Assembly (NCBI RefSeq): GCF_001625195.1
Contig: NW_024467500.1
Location: forward strand, 36,298-100,297
Reading direction: 5' to 3'
DNA: 64,000 bases
Source of the DNA: Drechmeria coniospora
Lineage: Eukaryota; Ascomycota; Sordariomycetes; Hypocreales; Ophiocordycipitaceae
Below, in pieces: positions 34,673 to 44,618 of this stretch (position 1 is its first letter; the number at the start of each line of letters is the position of its first letter). Made by a program: the position numbers and the translations under genes. The notes beneath the pieces were generated by a model. The model saw nothing but the letters and a program-made list of their open reading frames with translations, did not search any database and had not been told where the DNA came from.

Positions 34673-35671
34673 CTACCCATCCATCTGCCATGAGTATTCA
34701 AGACCTTTGTTTCGTTCCAGTTTGCGCAACGCTCTGAATCGGTCCGCCTCGAAGCCAATGCCCCGATGAACGCCATCCCACCGGTATCCTGCCTGTATTC
34801 CGTATCGATTTGAAGGACTTGCGCCAACATAGGTCGGTCTCTGAACCAAAGACTTCTCGTTTACACCCTGGGAAACCCCTTCTCGACTTATGAACTGCGT
34901 CATGGGGTCGTTCCATCGCTTCTGCTCCCTGAGAGCTTGATTCATGTCCAAATCCCCTGCGGTTCTGGTAAAAGACATCAGCTTCGCATTTCTGAGCTCC
35001 TCCTTGCGTTCTGATGCCTGGCCTTGCTGTAATTCTCCCTTTAGATTTTCTCGGGCCTGGAATTCTTTCTGTTGTGCCTCGACGGCCGCCCGCCGTGCGT
35101 CGGCCCTTTTCATGGACACATCAATTCTTCTCCCCGTAGCGTCGCGGTAGACAGTTTCCTCCTCCTTTGCGTGTCTCTGGTGCTTCTCGAAATCTTCGAC
35201 CTCTTCGAGTTGACGTCGCTTCAGCTGCGACGATACTGCACTTGCTGACTGTAGGCCAGCATGCGTTCCGTCGCTCATCTTGATGATGTTGTCACCGCCT
35301 TCGCGGACGGGGCCTTCATCATCAGCTCTGGCTGTTATATTTTCTACAACTGCCGTGGAAAGTATGATATTTGCAGCCGCGCCATTATCTCTGTCTGCTG
35401 CTGTGACAACAGTCTCGCCACCAACCCTCTTCCAGCCGCCGCTTGTCTTGGACGTTCGAAACTCGGCGGCTATCCCGATTCCCACAGTCGTGGGATCATC
35501 ATCCGCCTTACAATGAAATTCGGCACCGGTCCAGGTGAGGTTGCTGTCATCCGTGATTAGAAGCTTAGGTGACGTTGTGGTGCGCTTGCGTTTGTGTTTA
35601 GAAGTCGGCTTTGGATCGGCGACGAGGTATCGAGAGGCAAGATAGTTCGACAGGTCTGATGGCATGTCCAC
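34673..35671 (-). CDS. cwc26: Pre-mRNA-splicing factor Cwc26 / Bud13 (RES complex)
   Basis: A single-exon frame of 332 residues. Bud13 family proteins form the RES complex with Snu17 and Pml1, bind the activated spliceosome, and help splicing and nuclear retention of unspliced RNA. The start MPSDLSNYLASRYL is typical. The middle is variable and hydrophilic (residues 20-165). The conserved part runs from ETVYRDATGRRIDVSMKR (about 172) through a charged helix to RPTYVGASPSNRYGI and GYRWDGVHRGIGFE (about 295-310), close to the C-terminus as in the family. The ATG context and the match at the N-terminus support the start; an in-frame Met two codons later is an alternative. No intron needed. Confidence 0.92.
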   Translation of the reverse strand: MDMPSDLSNYLASRYLVADPKPTSKHKRKRTTTSPKLLITDDSNLTWTGAEFHCKADDDPTTVGIGIAAEFRTSKTSGGWKRVGGETVVTAADRDNGAAANIILSTAVVENITARADDEGPVREGGDNIIKMSDGTHAGLQSASAVSSQLKRRQLEEVEDFEKHQRHAKEEETVYRDATGRRIDVSMKRADARRAAVEAQQKEFQARENLKGELQQGQASERKEELRNAKLMSFTRTAGDLDMNQALREQKRWNDPMTQFISREGVSQGVNEKSLVQRPTYVGASPSNRYGIQAGYRWDGVHRGIGFEADRFRALRKLERNKGLEYSWQMDG

Positions 35672-35746
35672 AGGTGGTAGGTGCCTTGCTTATTTGGCCC
35701 GGCTGGGAATTGTAGCAGTCTGAATTTGCGAGCTTGCCCAACAGCT

Positions 35747-35865
35747 ATGGACTTCGGAAAGTTGGAAGCATTGCTTAATAGTTATGCAACAGGTGCCAGA
35801 GCTTTTAGAACACTGAGGTTGGCACCTGCTCCCGAGATAGTACGACGGTTATTGGCCAGGAGGCT
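35747..35865 (+). pseudogene. Orphan first exon of an unrecognised gene
   Basis: An ATG at 35747 opens a frame MDFGKLEALLNSYATGARAF... of 39 codons that runs into the strong fungal donor GTAAGTATG at 35866. Without splicing it ends at the TAA inside the donor. The sequence is GC-normal, lies head-to-head with cwc26 (start-to-start about 75 bp) and is followed within 120 bp by AT-rich repeat DNA. I find no downstream exon. Most likely the 5' remnant of a gene cut off by repeats. I do not recognise the protein. Confidence 0.4.
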
Positions 35866-36082
35866 GTAAGTATGTGGGTATGATGGAAACAACATTCGGA
35901 GATAAAGCCGATCTAGGCCGAGTGGAGCGGTACCCAAGCCATAAAAGCTCTAATAGAAGTGCCATGAAGTTAAAAATGGGAGGATTTAAGAGGAGCCTTA
36001 TAAACTAATAAGAAAATAAATACCAGTTTAAATCTATTAATATTATATATGAAATTTTCTTAACAGTACTTTGTATAATAAC
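35866..36082. other. Border to AT-rich patch
   Basis: Normal composition to about 35990, then AT-rich. Nothing coding seen. Confidence 0.4.
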
Positions 36083-36300
36083 TGTAAAATACTAGGATTT
36101 ATACTAGTAAGACTACCTAAATAGAATACTATTCTATTATTACTACTACTAGTAGTACTACTACTAGCTAAAATACTATACTATACTATAAGTATAAGTA
36201 AGTATATTAAGTTACCTAATAATATCTAATATACTACTTCTCTATACTACATCTTAAAGCAACTAGTAACAGTACTACTACTATATAACTTATACAAGTA
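36083..36300 (+). repeat. Truncated Copia LTR (subfamily of element A)
   Basis: Aligns with the first ~200 bp of the solo LTR at 43092-43726 (TGTTAAAATACTAGG-like start), heavily RIP-mutated. It meets the Gypsy-2 fragment at about 36300. Confidence 0.65.
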
Positions 36301-36564
36301 GTAACTAGTCGACTAATGCGTTTGGTGGCCGTGAATCGATTTTTTTGTTTTCCCATACAAATGAATTTTGCGGAAAATGCAGATCGGCCCACGAGCTGCG
36401 TCTGGCGTGGTCGGGCCACCGATGGAGTCGGTGGGTATGTGAGAGCAGTCGGTTCGATTGGGCGCCAGGGGACAACCCGGGGGAATAAATGTACCATATC
36501 TTGAGGCGCCTGCGACGTGGCCCTTTGAACAGGCTTGTAGGCTTCGGTCTGGCTCGCGAGGGGA

Positions 36565-37620
36565 TCACTCTAGACGCCGGCCTCTGAAATCGGTCGCTCC
36601 GGCGTCACGACGTAATGGGGAAGGCGGGGTAGGTGGCAATAGTGGGCAGATTTTCGTATGGCAGCCCTTCCTTGCGCAACGGAAGCAAACCCCCACCCGC
36701 TTCCGGCGGCTGAGTTCTGCGGCTGAGATATACTGGGCTCGTTTTCCGCGGAGGAGTTCGTTACCCTCGGCAAGGTTGGCCTGTTGGATACGGGCGGGCT
36801 CGGTAAGGTCAGCTTGCTGGATAGTAGGCTTTACCTCTCCAGTATTGTAGCTAGTAGGGCGGTGAAACGGGTGATATGTAAGGAGCTCGAGACGGCTGGC
36901 AACAATACCGACTTGGCGGGTAAAGGAATGGAAGTCATCGCGTGAGAGGTCAGTAATAGGGATCAGTACATGGCGGAGGTCGTCGCGGAGAGCGTTCTCA
37001 AGGAATTGGATTTTAACGACCTCGGGCCAGTTGGAACCGCCAGCTTCAAGTAACGTATTCTCGAAAGTAGGAAGGAACTTTGCGAATGTAACGGCTTGGC
37101 GGAGCTGGGATAGCTCTTTAAGGGCTTTCTCAGCTCGATTCGGGTCGCCGTAGATCTGCTCTAACCTCTGGAGGATCCTTTGGTAGTTAAAATTACCCGT
37201 CTTATGCTCACACTCTATCCAGGCGGCCAGCATCTTCTTAGCATTTGGTCCTAGTCGGCCGAAAACATAGAAGAATTGAGCTTTATCGTTGCCAATAGAG
37301 GCACCTTCGAGTTCAATTTTGGCCTGAATTTCTAGTGACCAGGAAGAGAAGAGGACTGGGTCGCCATCGAATAAGGTTGGGTGTAGCGCGGGGTGGGCAG
37401 TAGGAGCCGTAGTAGTAGGAGGCATTGGTTCTTGGGTAGAGGCAGGAGAAGTTTTACCTATACCTTCAAGCTGTTGAAGGCATGCTTGGAGTAAAGCAAT
37501 AATCTCAAGTAAAGCTGGGTCAGAGCTTAAAGTAGAACTGCCCAGTTGTTCTGAGGGTGGCGTTGAGTTGAGGCTTTGGGCAATAGCCGAACGAGTAGTA
37601 CGGTTAGTTGAGCCTAACAT
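36565..37620 (-). CDS. Intact Ty3/Gypsy Gag (retrotransposon capsid protein)
   Basis: 351 residues without a stop. Residues about 20-60 may form a coiled coil. About 84-250 is a retrotransposon-gag domain (LFDGDPVLFSSWSLEIQAKI, FYVFGRLGPNAKKMLAAWI, FLENALRDDLRHVLIP). At 312-325 there is a zinc knuckle CFRCARKGCHTKIC in which the expected His position is Cys followed by His, so C-x2-C-x4-C-x4-C or a variant with shifted His. The gene comes from the element fragment at 36301-37879. Whether it is expressed, or kept by selection as a domesticated gag, cannot be told from the sequence. Confidence 0.8.
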   Translation of the reverse strand: MLGSTNRTTRSAIAQSLNSTPPSEQLGSSTLSSDPALLEIIALLQACLQQLEGIGKTSPASTQEPMPPTTTAPTAHPALHPTLFDGDPVLFSSWSLEIQAKIELEGASIGNDKAQFFYVFGRLGPNAKKMLAAWIECEHKTGNFNYQRILQRLEQIYGDPNRAEKALKELSQLRQAVTFAKFLPTFENTLLEAGGSNWPEVVKIQFLENALRDDLRHVLIPITDLSRDDFHSFTRQVGIVASRLELLTYHPFHRPTSYNTGEVKPTIQQADLTEPARIQQANLAEGNELLRGKRAQYISAAELSRRKRVGVCFRCARKGCHTKICPLLPPTPPSPLRRDAGATDFRGRRLE

Positions 37621-37689
37621 TCTGTCAGACTTAGTTAGGGCTTAGCCGAATAATTATCTTAGGGGCAGGCCAATAGAGTTCGAAAATAA

Positions 37690-37879
37690 TGTCACGATGC
37701 AGACTAGCAGGAAGGCAGTATGTGCAAAGACTGTAGAATTTTCGAACAAAAGGGGAAATGAACAATGAGTATAGGATTGGGAGAAGCTATATACATAGGG
37801 TGGTTGCCGTACATTACGTAATACGTAATACGGAGTGTAGGGTAGGCAAGAAAAGACATCGGTATACAATATCGTTACA
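37690..37879 (-). repeat. 5' LTR of the second Gypsy family
   Basis: 190 bp. On the + strand it starts TGTCACGAT and ends ATCGTTACA, an imperfect 9-bp inverted end pair. Gag begins 70 bp downstream on the minus strand. Confidence 0.6.
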
Positions 37880-38030
37880 TTAAGTATATATACATACTTA
37901 CTTATTGTATTTTAATATCAGTTATAATATTTATTATATTTATTTCTGCTATATATATTTTATTAAACTTTTTAGAAATAATTTTAATAATTTTAATTCA
38001 TATATACAAGTATAGTTATTTTTAAGACAT

Positions 38031-38204
38031 TGTTACGGAGTTGCTAGGCGACTGCTCTAGGACTCTTAATGATATTTATTAAAAGACTTAAAGGAGGGAA
38101 AACTACTTAACAGTTAGGGCTTCTAGTTTATGTACGTTCCTCCAGTAGGTCCGTTGGTCCCTCTATCTTGTGTCTTATATTGGGCTAAGCCCGATACCAT
38201 AACA
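38031..38204 (-). repeat. Solo LTR of the chromodomain Gypsy family
   Basis: 174 bp with TGTTA...TAACA ends. The flanks GACAT and AATAT differ by one G-to-A and one C-to-T and may be a target duplication changed by RIP. Confidence 0.85.
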
Positions 38205-38999
38205 AATATGCTTTTTATTATGTAGTATTATTTAGTATTATTTAGTTTGTATATTAGTACTAGTTAATCTAGAACTATTACAAGTAGTTATATATAGTAA
38301 TATGTATTATTTTACTTTGTTTACTTTGTTTCCTATAGTATAACTTGCATAAATAATAAGCTATATTGGTTATGCAGAAATATAAATTGACACGAGTTGT
38401 TAAAATATTCAGAGTACCCTCAGACGCAATGGGTTCACTAGAGAGTGTATAACAAGGTAATGCTAGTAACGGGTAGCTAGCTGTAATAATACTCCGCAAG
38501 GACGTAGTCAATGAGTGCATTGATCCCTAGAGAGGCCCCCTCTTCCTGCGTCTGGGGAGCTCTCCTAGCTGATATGCTGTAAGTAGTCCCCTTCCTTCAA
38601 GTAGTCCAGTGTCCAGTCACGTGATCGATATTCGTAACATTATGTCTCCTGCCAACAAATATGCTTTTGAACTACTTACTCATACTACTAAGTTTTGTTG
38701 CTGTCAAAAATTCAAGTCTTCAACTTGGAAAAAAAACCCCTGAGTACAGAGGTGGGTTACCTGGGTGCTTCAATGGTGGCCCATATTCATTATTCAGCAA
38801 GTCCACATTGAACTGTCACGTTCACTTATGAATCACGTCGCCTTCTAGCTTTATCAGCTATCCGTCATAGGTCGTACACGATCTTGGTTTTTCAGAACGT
38901 GGGCGGATTTGCCTTCCTTCTTACCTCACCCGTCGAAACATTTTTTGTAATAGGCGACGGGCCCTCTCCCTGTCTTCTCTACCTCGATTTTATTTCATA
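38205..38999 (+). promoter_or_regulatory. Upstream region of the uS17m gene
   Basis: AT-rich to about 38400, then normal. TCACGTGA at 38617-38624 is a perfect palindrome of the CACGTG type bound by bHLH factors. No gene seen. Confidence 0.3.
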
Positions 39000-39506
39000 A
39001 TGTCATCTCAAGTTGCCAAAGCAGCACGCCGAGTGACGCATGGTCTTCACGGTGTCGTCGTGTCTGCTGGGCTCATGCACAAGACCGTCAAGGTTCGGGT
39101 CGGTGGCCAGCTGTGGAATAAGGTTGTCAAAAAGGTATACTCATCTGCGTCTACTCTCTCATCACCAAGAAACCACGTAACTGAATACAAGCCTCCCTAG
39201 TGTTTTGCGGACCCCAAAGATTACCTTGTTCACGACCCAAATTCTTCACTTCGGAATGGTGATGTAGTCTCAATTGTCCCCGGATGGCCCACCTCTCGGC
39301 ACAAACGACATGTTGTCAAGCACATCATAGCCCCATTTGGCATCCCGATTGCCCAGCGACCACTCGTACCCACTTTGGAGGAAAGGATCGCGGCGAGAGA
39401 GGCTAAAAAGGAATCAAAAGACGAGAGAAGAGCTCTTAAGAGATGTACGCGGAATAATGGAGATGGCAGGAGGGTTATGGAAGGCCAGTCGGTGCTGGGC
39501 CGTTAG
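39000..39506 (+). CDS. mrps17: Mitochondrial small ribosomal subunit protein uS17m
   Basis: Exons 39000-39134 and 39201-39506 give 146 residues. The 66-bp intron has GTATAC...CTAG ends and joins VVKK to CFADPKDYLVHDP. The S17 OB-fold runs from HGVVVSAGLMHKTVKVRV through NSSLRNGDVVSIVPGW and SRHKRHVVKHIIAPFG. A charged C-terminal tail follows. It binds 12S/15S-type rRNA in the mitochondrial small subunit. Mitochondrial identity rests on fungal-type features (IIAPFGIPIAQRP, extended tail). The 3' end converges on the AAA ATPase gene about 430 bp away. Confidence 0.9.
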
Positions 39507-39940
39507 GAGCAAGGGCAACACGGCGGCAAATGCCCCTTCGCAGCCTCATGTGGCGCCGATCAATCGTGGAGCTGTCTTTCTTCGTAATCCATCCAAGAAA
39601 TTCTCGCGGACTAATGCTAATGGTTTCGCTGTGCTGACTGGTTCATCAATCGCGGGTTGACAGTTTTTGTGATATCTCAATGGGTATTTGTCACCTACCT
39701 ATGTGGTTGTGCTGATATCGGTATAGGATTAAACTGTATGGCATTCGCTCAACAAAATACTGCATGTTACTGTATACTGTATAATTCGATTCCCTGCGCT
39801 AGCCAGAGTTCATCTAGGAGTGAAGGAAATCCCACCATTCGCCCAAAACTTGTGCGTATCTAAAGCGGGTGCAATTGAATCGTATCCCCCCCCTCCCCGC
39901 CAGTCTCGGGGGGGTGCTCTATGTGGGAGCGACACCCGCT
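39507..39940. other. Convergent intergenic region
   Basis: Probable 3' UTRs. A C-rich run lies at about 39885-39910. No gene seen. Confidence 0.5.
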
Positions 39941-42472
39941 TTAGCCACCTCGCTCCCCGAACTCCCTAGCCCATTCGTCGTACTCTTTCAGCCCATCCTT
40001 GCCAACACTCGGACGGATCGTACCCAGGCTTGACTTGAAGTCTGCCAGCATGATGGGCCGAATGTCATCCATAGTCATATGTAAAAGCGCCTCGCCAAGT
40101 GATCGTAGTGGACCCATAGCTGCATCCTTTGCCAACGCGGTGATATCTGACCCCGAAAAGCCTTTCGGATATTCCATCAGTATAAAAATGCATCAGACAA
40201 TATGTGTGGAGTATGAACACCAACCTTCTGTCATTGCTACCAGTTGTGTGACATCCGAGGATGATAGATCATGTTTTTGCTGGCTCAATAGAGTCCGCAG
40301 CTGTGTCTCCCGGGTATGAGGCTCTGGCAAAGGTATGTACTGGCGACGGACAAAGCGTCTTCTGGCAGCTTCATCAATTGACCAAGGGAGATTTGTGGCT
40401 GCCAGTACTAAGACCCTGTTGGCATCGCCACGCTCCTTGTCACCCTCTTTGATTTCTCGCCCGGCAGCTGCTCGTTGCAGGTCACTCCACTGAATGAGGA
40501 ACTCCGTCTTGATTCTTCTCGTAGCTTCATGCTCACCCGATCCCGATCTTTGAGATAGTAACGAATCAATCTCATCGACGAATATAATACTCGGCGCCAA
40601 CACTCGCGCGAGGCCGAAGAGGGCTCGGACAAGCTTCTCTGATTCTCCCAGGTATTTGCTCGTTAGGCTGCTTGCTGAGATGGAAAAGAATGTTGACTTG
40701 GATTCTGTGGCCACGGCGCGAGCGAGCATCGTCTTGCCGGTTCCGGGCGGGCCAAAGAGGAGCATTCCCCGAGCAGGCTCACGGAGCCCCATAAAAAGAT
40801 CTGGACGTAAGAACGGGTACACCACAGTCTCCCGTAAAGCATTCTTCGCAATCTCCAAGCCGGCGATATCTTCCCAGTAAACCTCATCTCCATGGACAAC
40901 CATATCGTTAAGTATCTGCTTCGCGGCGACTTCATCAACACCCGGCGGCAAGTGATTCAGGATATATTCCATCTTCCTTTCGCGGGGTTTGCCAGTTGAG
41001 TGGTCCTCCCCGGGAGGTGAGACGCCTTGGGAGTTCACCGCCAACGCAGGCTCTCCTTGCTTTTCCAGCTCGCATATTTTTGACAAGTCCACGTCATCGT
41101 CAGAGGTACTCGATAAACATTCCCGCCCCGGAATCCGCTGACGTCGCCTATGTGTGCGGCTGGGATGCGGGCCGACAATGACGGGCGGTGCCGGTTGTGT
41201 CGGCTGCCTTGCAACGGCTTTTCTTCGCACAGTGTCTGCTGCGAGCTTTCTTCCACCTTTCTCTCCCGACTCAGCGGGTGCCACCAGGTCATTCCGTTGA
41301 ACATCTCTTGATAGTCTCAATGCGGGCGGGCCTAGAGCGGGAATTGTCCTTACCAATGTTGAATGGCTTGCTGGTTGAGTTTCTGACGACGGCGTTTCTT
41401 GCTGCCACGAGGAGCTTAATGCGCTGGATGCTGCACTGACAGAAAGTAGGGAAGGTCGCGAATATCGATGGTCGTCTGAATTTCCCTCAATAATCGCAGA
41501 CTGCGGCCTGTTTGGAATATAATCGGGCTCGCGGGGTACGATAAGGCGTCTTGAATGGCTGTCCCATTCGTGCTGAGGCGTCGAGATCTTGGACAATTGA
41601 TCCGGTGACACTTTGGGAGGTGTAGCCGAGGAATCCTCACTCTCAGCTGCTAAAGGTGTTTTGAAATGCTGGTCTCGACAACCGAGATTGCTCCACGCCA
41701 ATGTGGCGGCTTGGCTTGGACCGTCGGATGTGCATTTGGGGGGCTTCCTAGCCGGTCTCAATGCCTTGTCATCAGCTCGTCCGGAACGAAGCGTGGTCTT
41801 CATTGTGCGCTTCTCTTGGCTTGAAGGACTAGATGCCTTTTCACGCCTCGAATGCGCTTTAGGCGACATGGACCGCGGCGGACGGTTTCCTGAGGAGTTA
41901 CGTTCAAGCCCCAACCTAACCCCCCCACTTGTGACAACTGGGTTCTCGGGAGTCGTGCGCGAGGGAAGCGCGGGCCGAGTCGGGAGGAACGGGCGCGATA
42001 GTTGTGAGTATGTAACGGCAGGGATAGTGCCTAATCCAATGCAACCCTTGGTCCTACCAGTTGCTTCGCTCTTGGGCTCCGATATCCCGGAATGGTTATT
42101 CGGAGACGTAGGTGATTCATCCTGTAGCGACACACGCAGTGCCTCCAGCAGGTCAATTCGCTCCTTGCACTGCAACTCCAGCTGCTTTAGAGCATCTACT
42201 AGGGCCCTTTCCGTATCTGTTTGAGGCTCGTATCCCGGGGCGGACTTGATGGCATGATGTTCGTAAATATTGTCAAGAGCCGCTTTCCAATGACGCGCTG
42301 CCTCAGGCTCATTTCCCTGCCCCGCCCCCTCGCCATTAGCAAGTGGATTCAATCGATGCAATCTGAGCTGGGGAATAAAAACCTGGCTCTCGTAGTAGAC
42401 GGCGGTTGAGCAGCTCAGATAGCTGTCGTCATAAGTCTTTTGGAGAACAGTGAAGGCTTTGTTACGCAACAT
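39941..42472 (-). CDS. AAA ATPase of the meiotic clade (Sap1/Yta6/spastin-fidgetin like)
   Basis: Two exons, 42472-40225 and 40161-39941, give 822 residues. The 63-bp intron (GTTGGT...AAAG) restores the conserved [20 protein letters not shown]. An N-terminal helical region (about 45-115; [13 protein letters not shown]) may be MIT-like. A long Ser/Pro/Arg-rich disordered part reaches to about 490. The AAA module has [11 protein letters not shown], Walker A GPPGTGKT (about 571-578), pore region SKYLGESEK, Walker B IIFVDEID (about 627), sensor [17 protein letters not shown], and a Vps4-type C-terminus. Members are hexameric ATPases that remodel microtubules or protein complexes; the role of fungal Sap1-like proteins is poorly known. 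An extra upstream coding exon is possible, so the start is less certain than the rest. Confidence 0.88.
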
Positions 42473-42919
42473 TGCATCGGGATCAAATACATATCAGCCC
42501 AGTTGATATGAAACGCACCGGTCAGTGGCCCAGGTGCGTTATGTTCGATAATTCTTGGGGTATGAGTTCATAAGTGTACTGTGAGGAACGAGAGGACCAG
42601 GAGGGAGGTCACTAGCGCTGTGTCACTCGACAACCCCATGTCAGGAGCGACTCACATACTGGAACTACAAACAGACCCATGTGTGCCGCAGTTTATGGGG
42701 GTAAGAAAAATGCACGAAACGAACCACATTCCGGCAGTAAAGGCCAGGGCTATATATATTTTCTACTTACAAAAGAAGTAGGGGAGATAATGAATAAGAC
42801 ATTACATAATAATTATATACAACTTTTAAGAGAATAATATAACTATTTGTATAATTTAATATAATTAACTTAATAAATATAAATAAAAAACTATATATAG
42901 TATTATAAATACTATAAAG
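42473..42919. other. Upstream region of the AAA gene and right border of the gene island
   Basis: Normal composition to about 42780, then abruptly AT-rich. No gene is supported. A short Gypsy LTR fragment begins at about 42911 and continues at 43757. Confidence 0.45.
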
Positions 42920-43756
42920 TATTATAATATTAGGCTTTGCCTAATAGAGCTACGTCCTAGGATAGAGTTACGTACTATTGTATATAACTCGTACCCTATA
43001 ACTAAGTAGGCATTAGAGTATAAGTACTTTAATACTTAGTAAAGTTAGAGTTCTATAGATTTCTGAATAACTATTTCTAACTACTAAATACTGTTAAAAT
43101 ACTAGGATTTATACTAGTAAGACTACCCAAATAGGATACTATCCTATTATTGCTACTACCAGTAGCAACTGTCAGAAGTACTACTGCTGGCAGATATACT
43201 ATACTATACTGAGAGTATAAGTAAGTATACAGAGCTGACTAATAGTATACAACATACTATTTCTCTAAACTATTGTCAAAGATACTTGCCTAATTAGGTA
43301 TAGTACAGAATGCTCTAGAACATTCTAGAATATTCTAGAATATTCCATACCCCACTTATGGAATGTACTGGAACTCCTTGGAATAAGTCGGAATGTTGCT
43401 TACCCTACTTATGGAATGTACTGGAACTCCTTGGAATAAGTCGGAATGTTGCTTACCCTACTTATGGAATAAGGTGGAACCTTATGGAATAAGCTGGAAC
43501 AGTCTCTACTATATTTCTACACCTATATAAGGCAGTAGCCATTCCCTTAGAATAGTTTCTCTTTTGAAATAATCGCATTCGTTTGTATAATTTGGTACTA
43601 CCAAGTTTGCACTCTTATCCAGTTACTAACTGGTTCCCCTTATGCTGTTACTAACAGCTTGATTGATTCCCTGGTCCGTGCGATATACTTCCACTACCCC
43701 TCCTCTTGTGCACCCAAATTGCAAGAAATACTAGTAGTACTAGTAACTCTATAACA
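42920..43756. repeat. Short (197 bp) LTR-like element split by a Copia solo LTR
   Basis: The two parts 42920-43091 and 43732-43756 join to a 197-bp element with TG...CA type ends (TATTATA and TATAACA). It is flanked by the 5-bp duplication TAAAG (42915-42919 and 43757-43761). This makes it an LTR-type insertion, most likely a solo LTR whose full element is not in the window. It inserted into a Gypsy LTR fragment. Confidence 0.75.
43092..43726 (+). repeat. Solo LTR of the Copia A subfamily
   Basis: 635 bp, starting TGTTAAAATACTAGG and ending TTGCAAGA, flanked by the duplication AATAC (43087-43091 and 43727-43731). It contains a 57-bp tandem duplication at about 43360-43480 and a CTATATAAGG promoter-like site at about 43523. 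Little RIP compared with its neighbours. Confidence 0.9.
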
Positions 43757-43813
43757 TAAAGTTACTAAGTAGCTGCTTTAGGAATCTTAATAATATTTAT
43801 TACAAGACTTACT
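43757..43813 (-). repeat. Gypsy LTR fragment
   Basis: Matches the start of the 171-bp LTR (inverse orientation) up to AAGACTT. Confidence 0.6.
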
Positions 43814-43856
43814 ATAGAGAAGATATAGGTTAGGGTTTTTTTATATCTTATATACC

Positions 43857-44039
43857 TATTATAATATTAAGCTTTACCTAATAAAACTATATCCTAGGAT
43901 AGAGTTATATACTATTATACTTAACTTATACCCTATAATTAAGTAGGTATTAGAGTATAAGTACTCTAATACCTTATAATTAGAGTTAGAGCTCTATAGG
44001 TTTCTTAATAATTATTTCTAACTACTAAATACTAGTAGT
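43857..44039. repeat. Short TG...CA element, truncated copy
   Basis: Matches 55364-55544. The end is cut by the Gypsy LTR at 44040. Confidence 0.65.
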
Positions 44040-44618
44040 TATTAAGGAGTTACTAGGTAATTACTCTAGGGCTCTTAATAATATTTATTAAAAGACTTAA
44101 AGAAGGGAAAACTACTTAGTAATTAGGACTTTTAGTTATATGCGTTCCTTTTAGTAGGTCCTTTAGTTCTCTTTATTCTCCTATATTAGGCTAAGCCTAA
44201 TACTATAATATATTGTCTTACTTTATCTATTTAAAGTAAAGTCTAACTATAGCTAAAGCTAAACTACCCTTCCTTAGGCTAGCTTCCTAATTTATAGCTC
44301 CCCTTATTTTTTTTTTTGTTTTAGGTATTTATTAAGTACTTAATATATATAGCCTCCTTCCTATATTATTCCCTATTAGGAGTTTATTAGTTACCTAGGG
44401 TAACTAATTTTACTTTACCTTAGCCCCTCTTTAGGTACTCCTTAGATACCTAAGGCGTTTAGTATTACTTTACTTTTCCCTATATATTAACCTTTTTATT
44501 CCCTTCTTATTATACTTTATTATTTTTCTTTTCTTTAACTATTATACTTATTTATTTCTCTAGCTTCTTACTATATATTTTATTATTAATTCTTTTACTA
44601 CCTCCTATTATACTTACT
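44040..44618 (-). mobile_element. Gypsy remnant: 3' LTR plus adjoining 3' region
   Basis: LTR 44040-44210 (171 bp, heavily mutated), then a match to 8318-8755, the leader of the antisense gene, up to the insertion point of the next Gypsy at 44619. The rest of this copy is not found in the window. Confidence 0.75.

Larger units (their letters stand above)
36301..37879 (-). mobile_element. 5' fragment of a second Ty3/Gypsy family, hardly RIP-mutated
   Basis: It consists of a 190-bp 5' LTR, a leader, an intact gag and the beginning of a protease (ALVD at about 36310, in the -1 frame relative to gag), then stops at a Copia LTR fragment. Base composition is normal and there are no RIP-type stops, unlike all other retroelements here. 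The 3' LTR and the rest of pol are absent. Confidence 0.75.

Noticed and set aside
37654..37869. 71-codon minus-strand frame upstream of the intact gag
   Set aside because: Lies almost wholly within the LTR; no support as a gene.
41613..42224. + strand open frame of 203 codons over the AAA ATPase
   Set aside because: Shadow of the disordered Ser/Pro-rich part of the gene on the other strand.
42581..42781. 66-codon frame upstream of the AAA gene
   Set aside because: No family, no splice or codon support, and it ends in AT-rich DNA.
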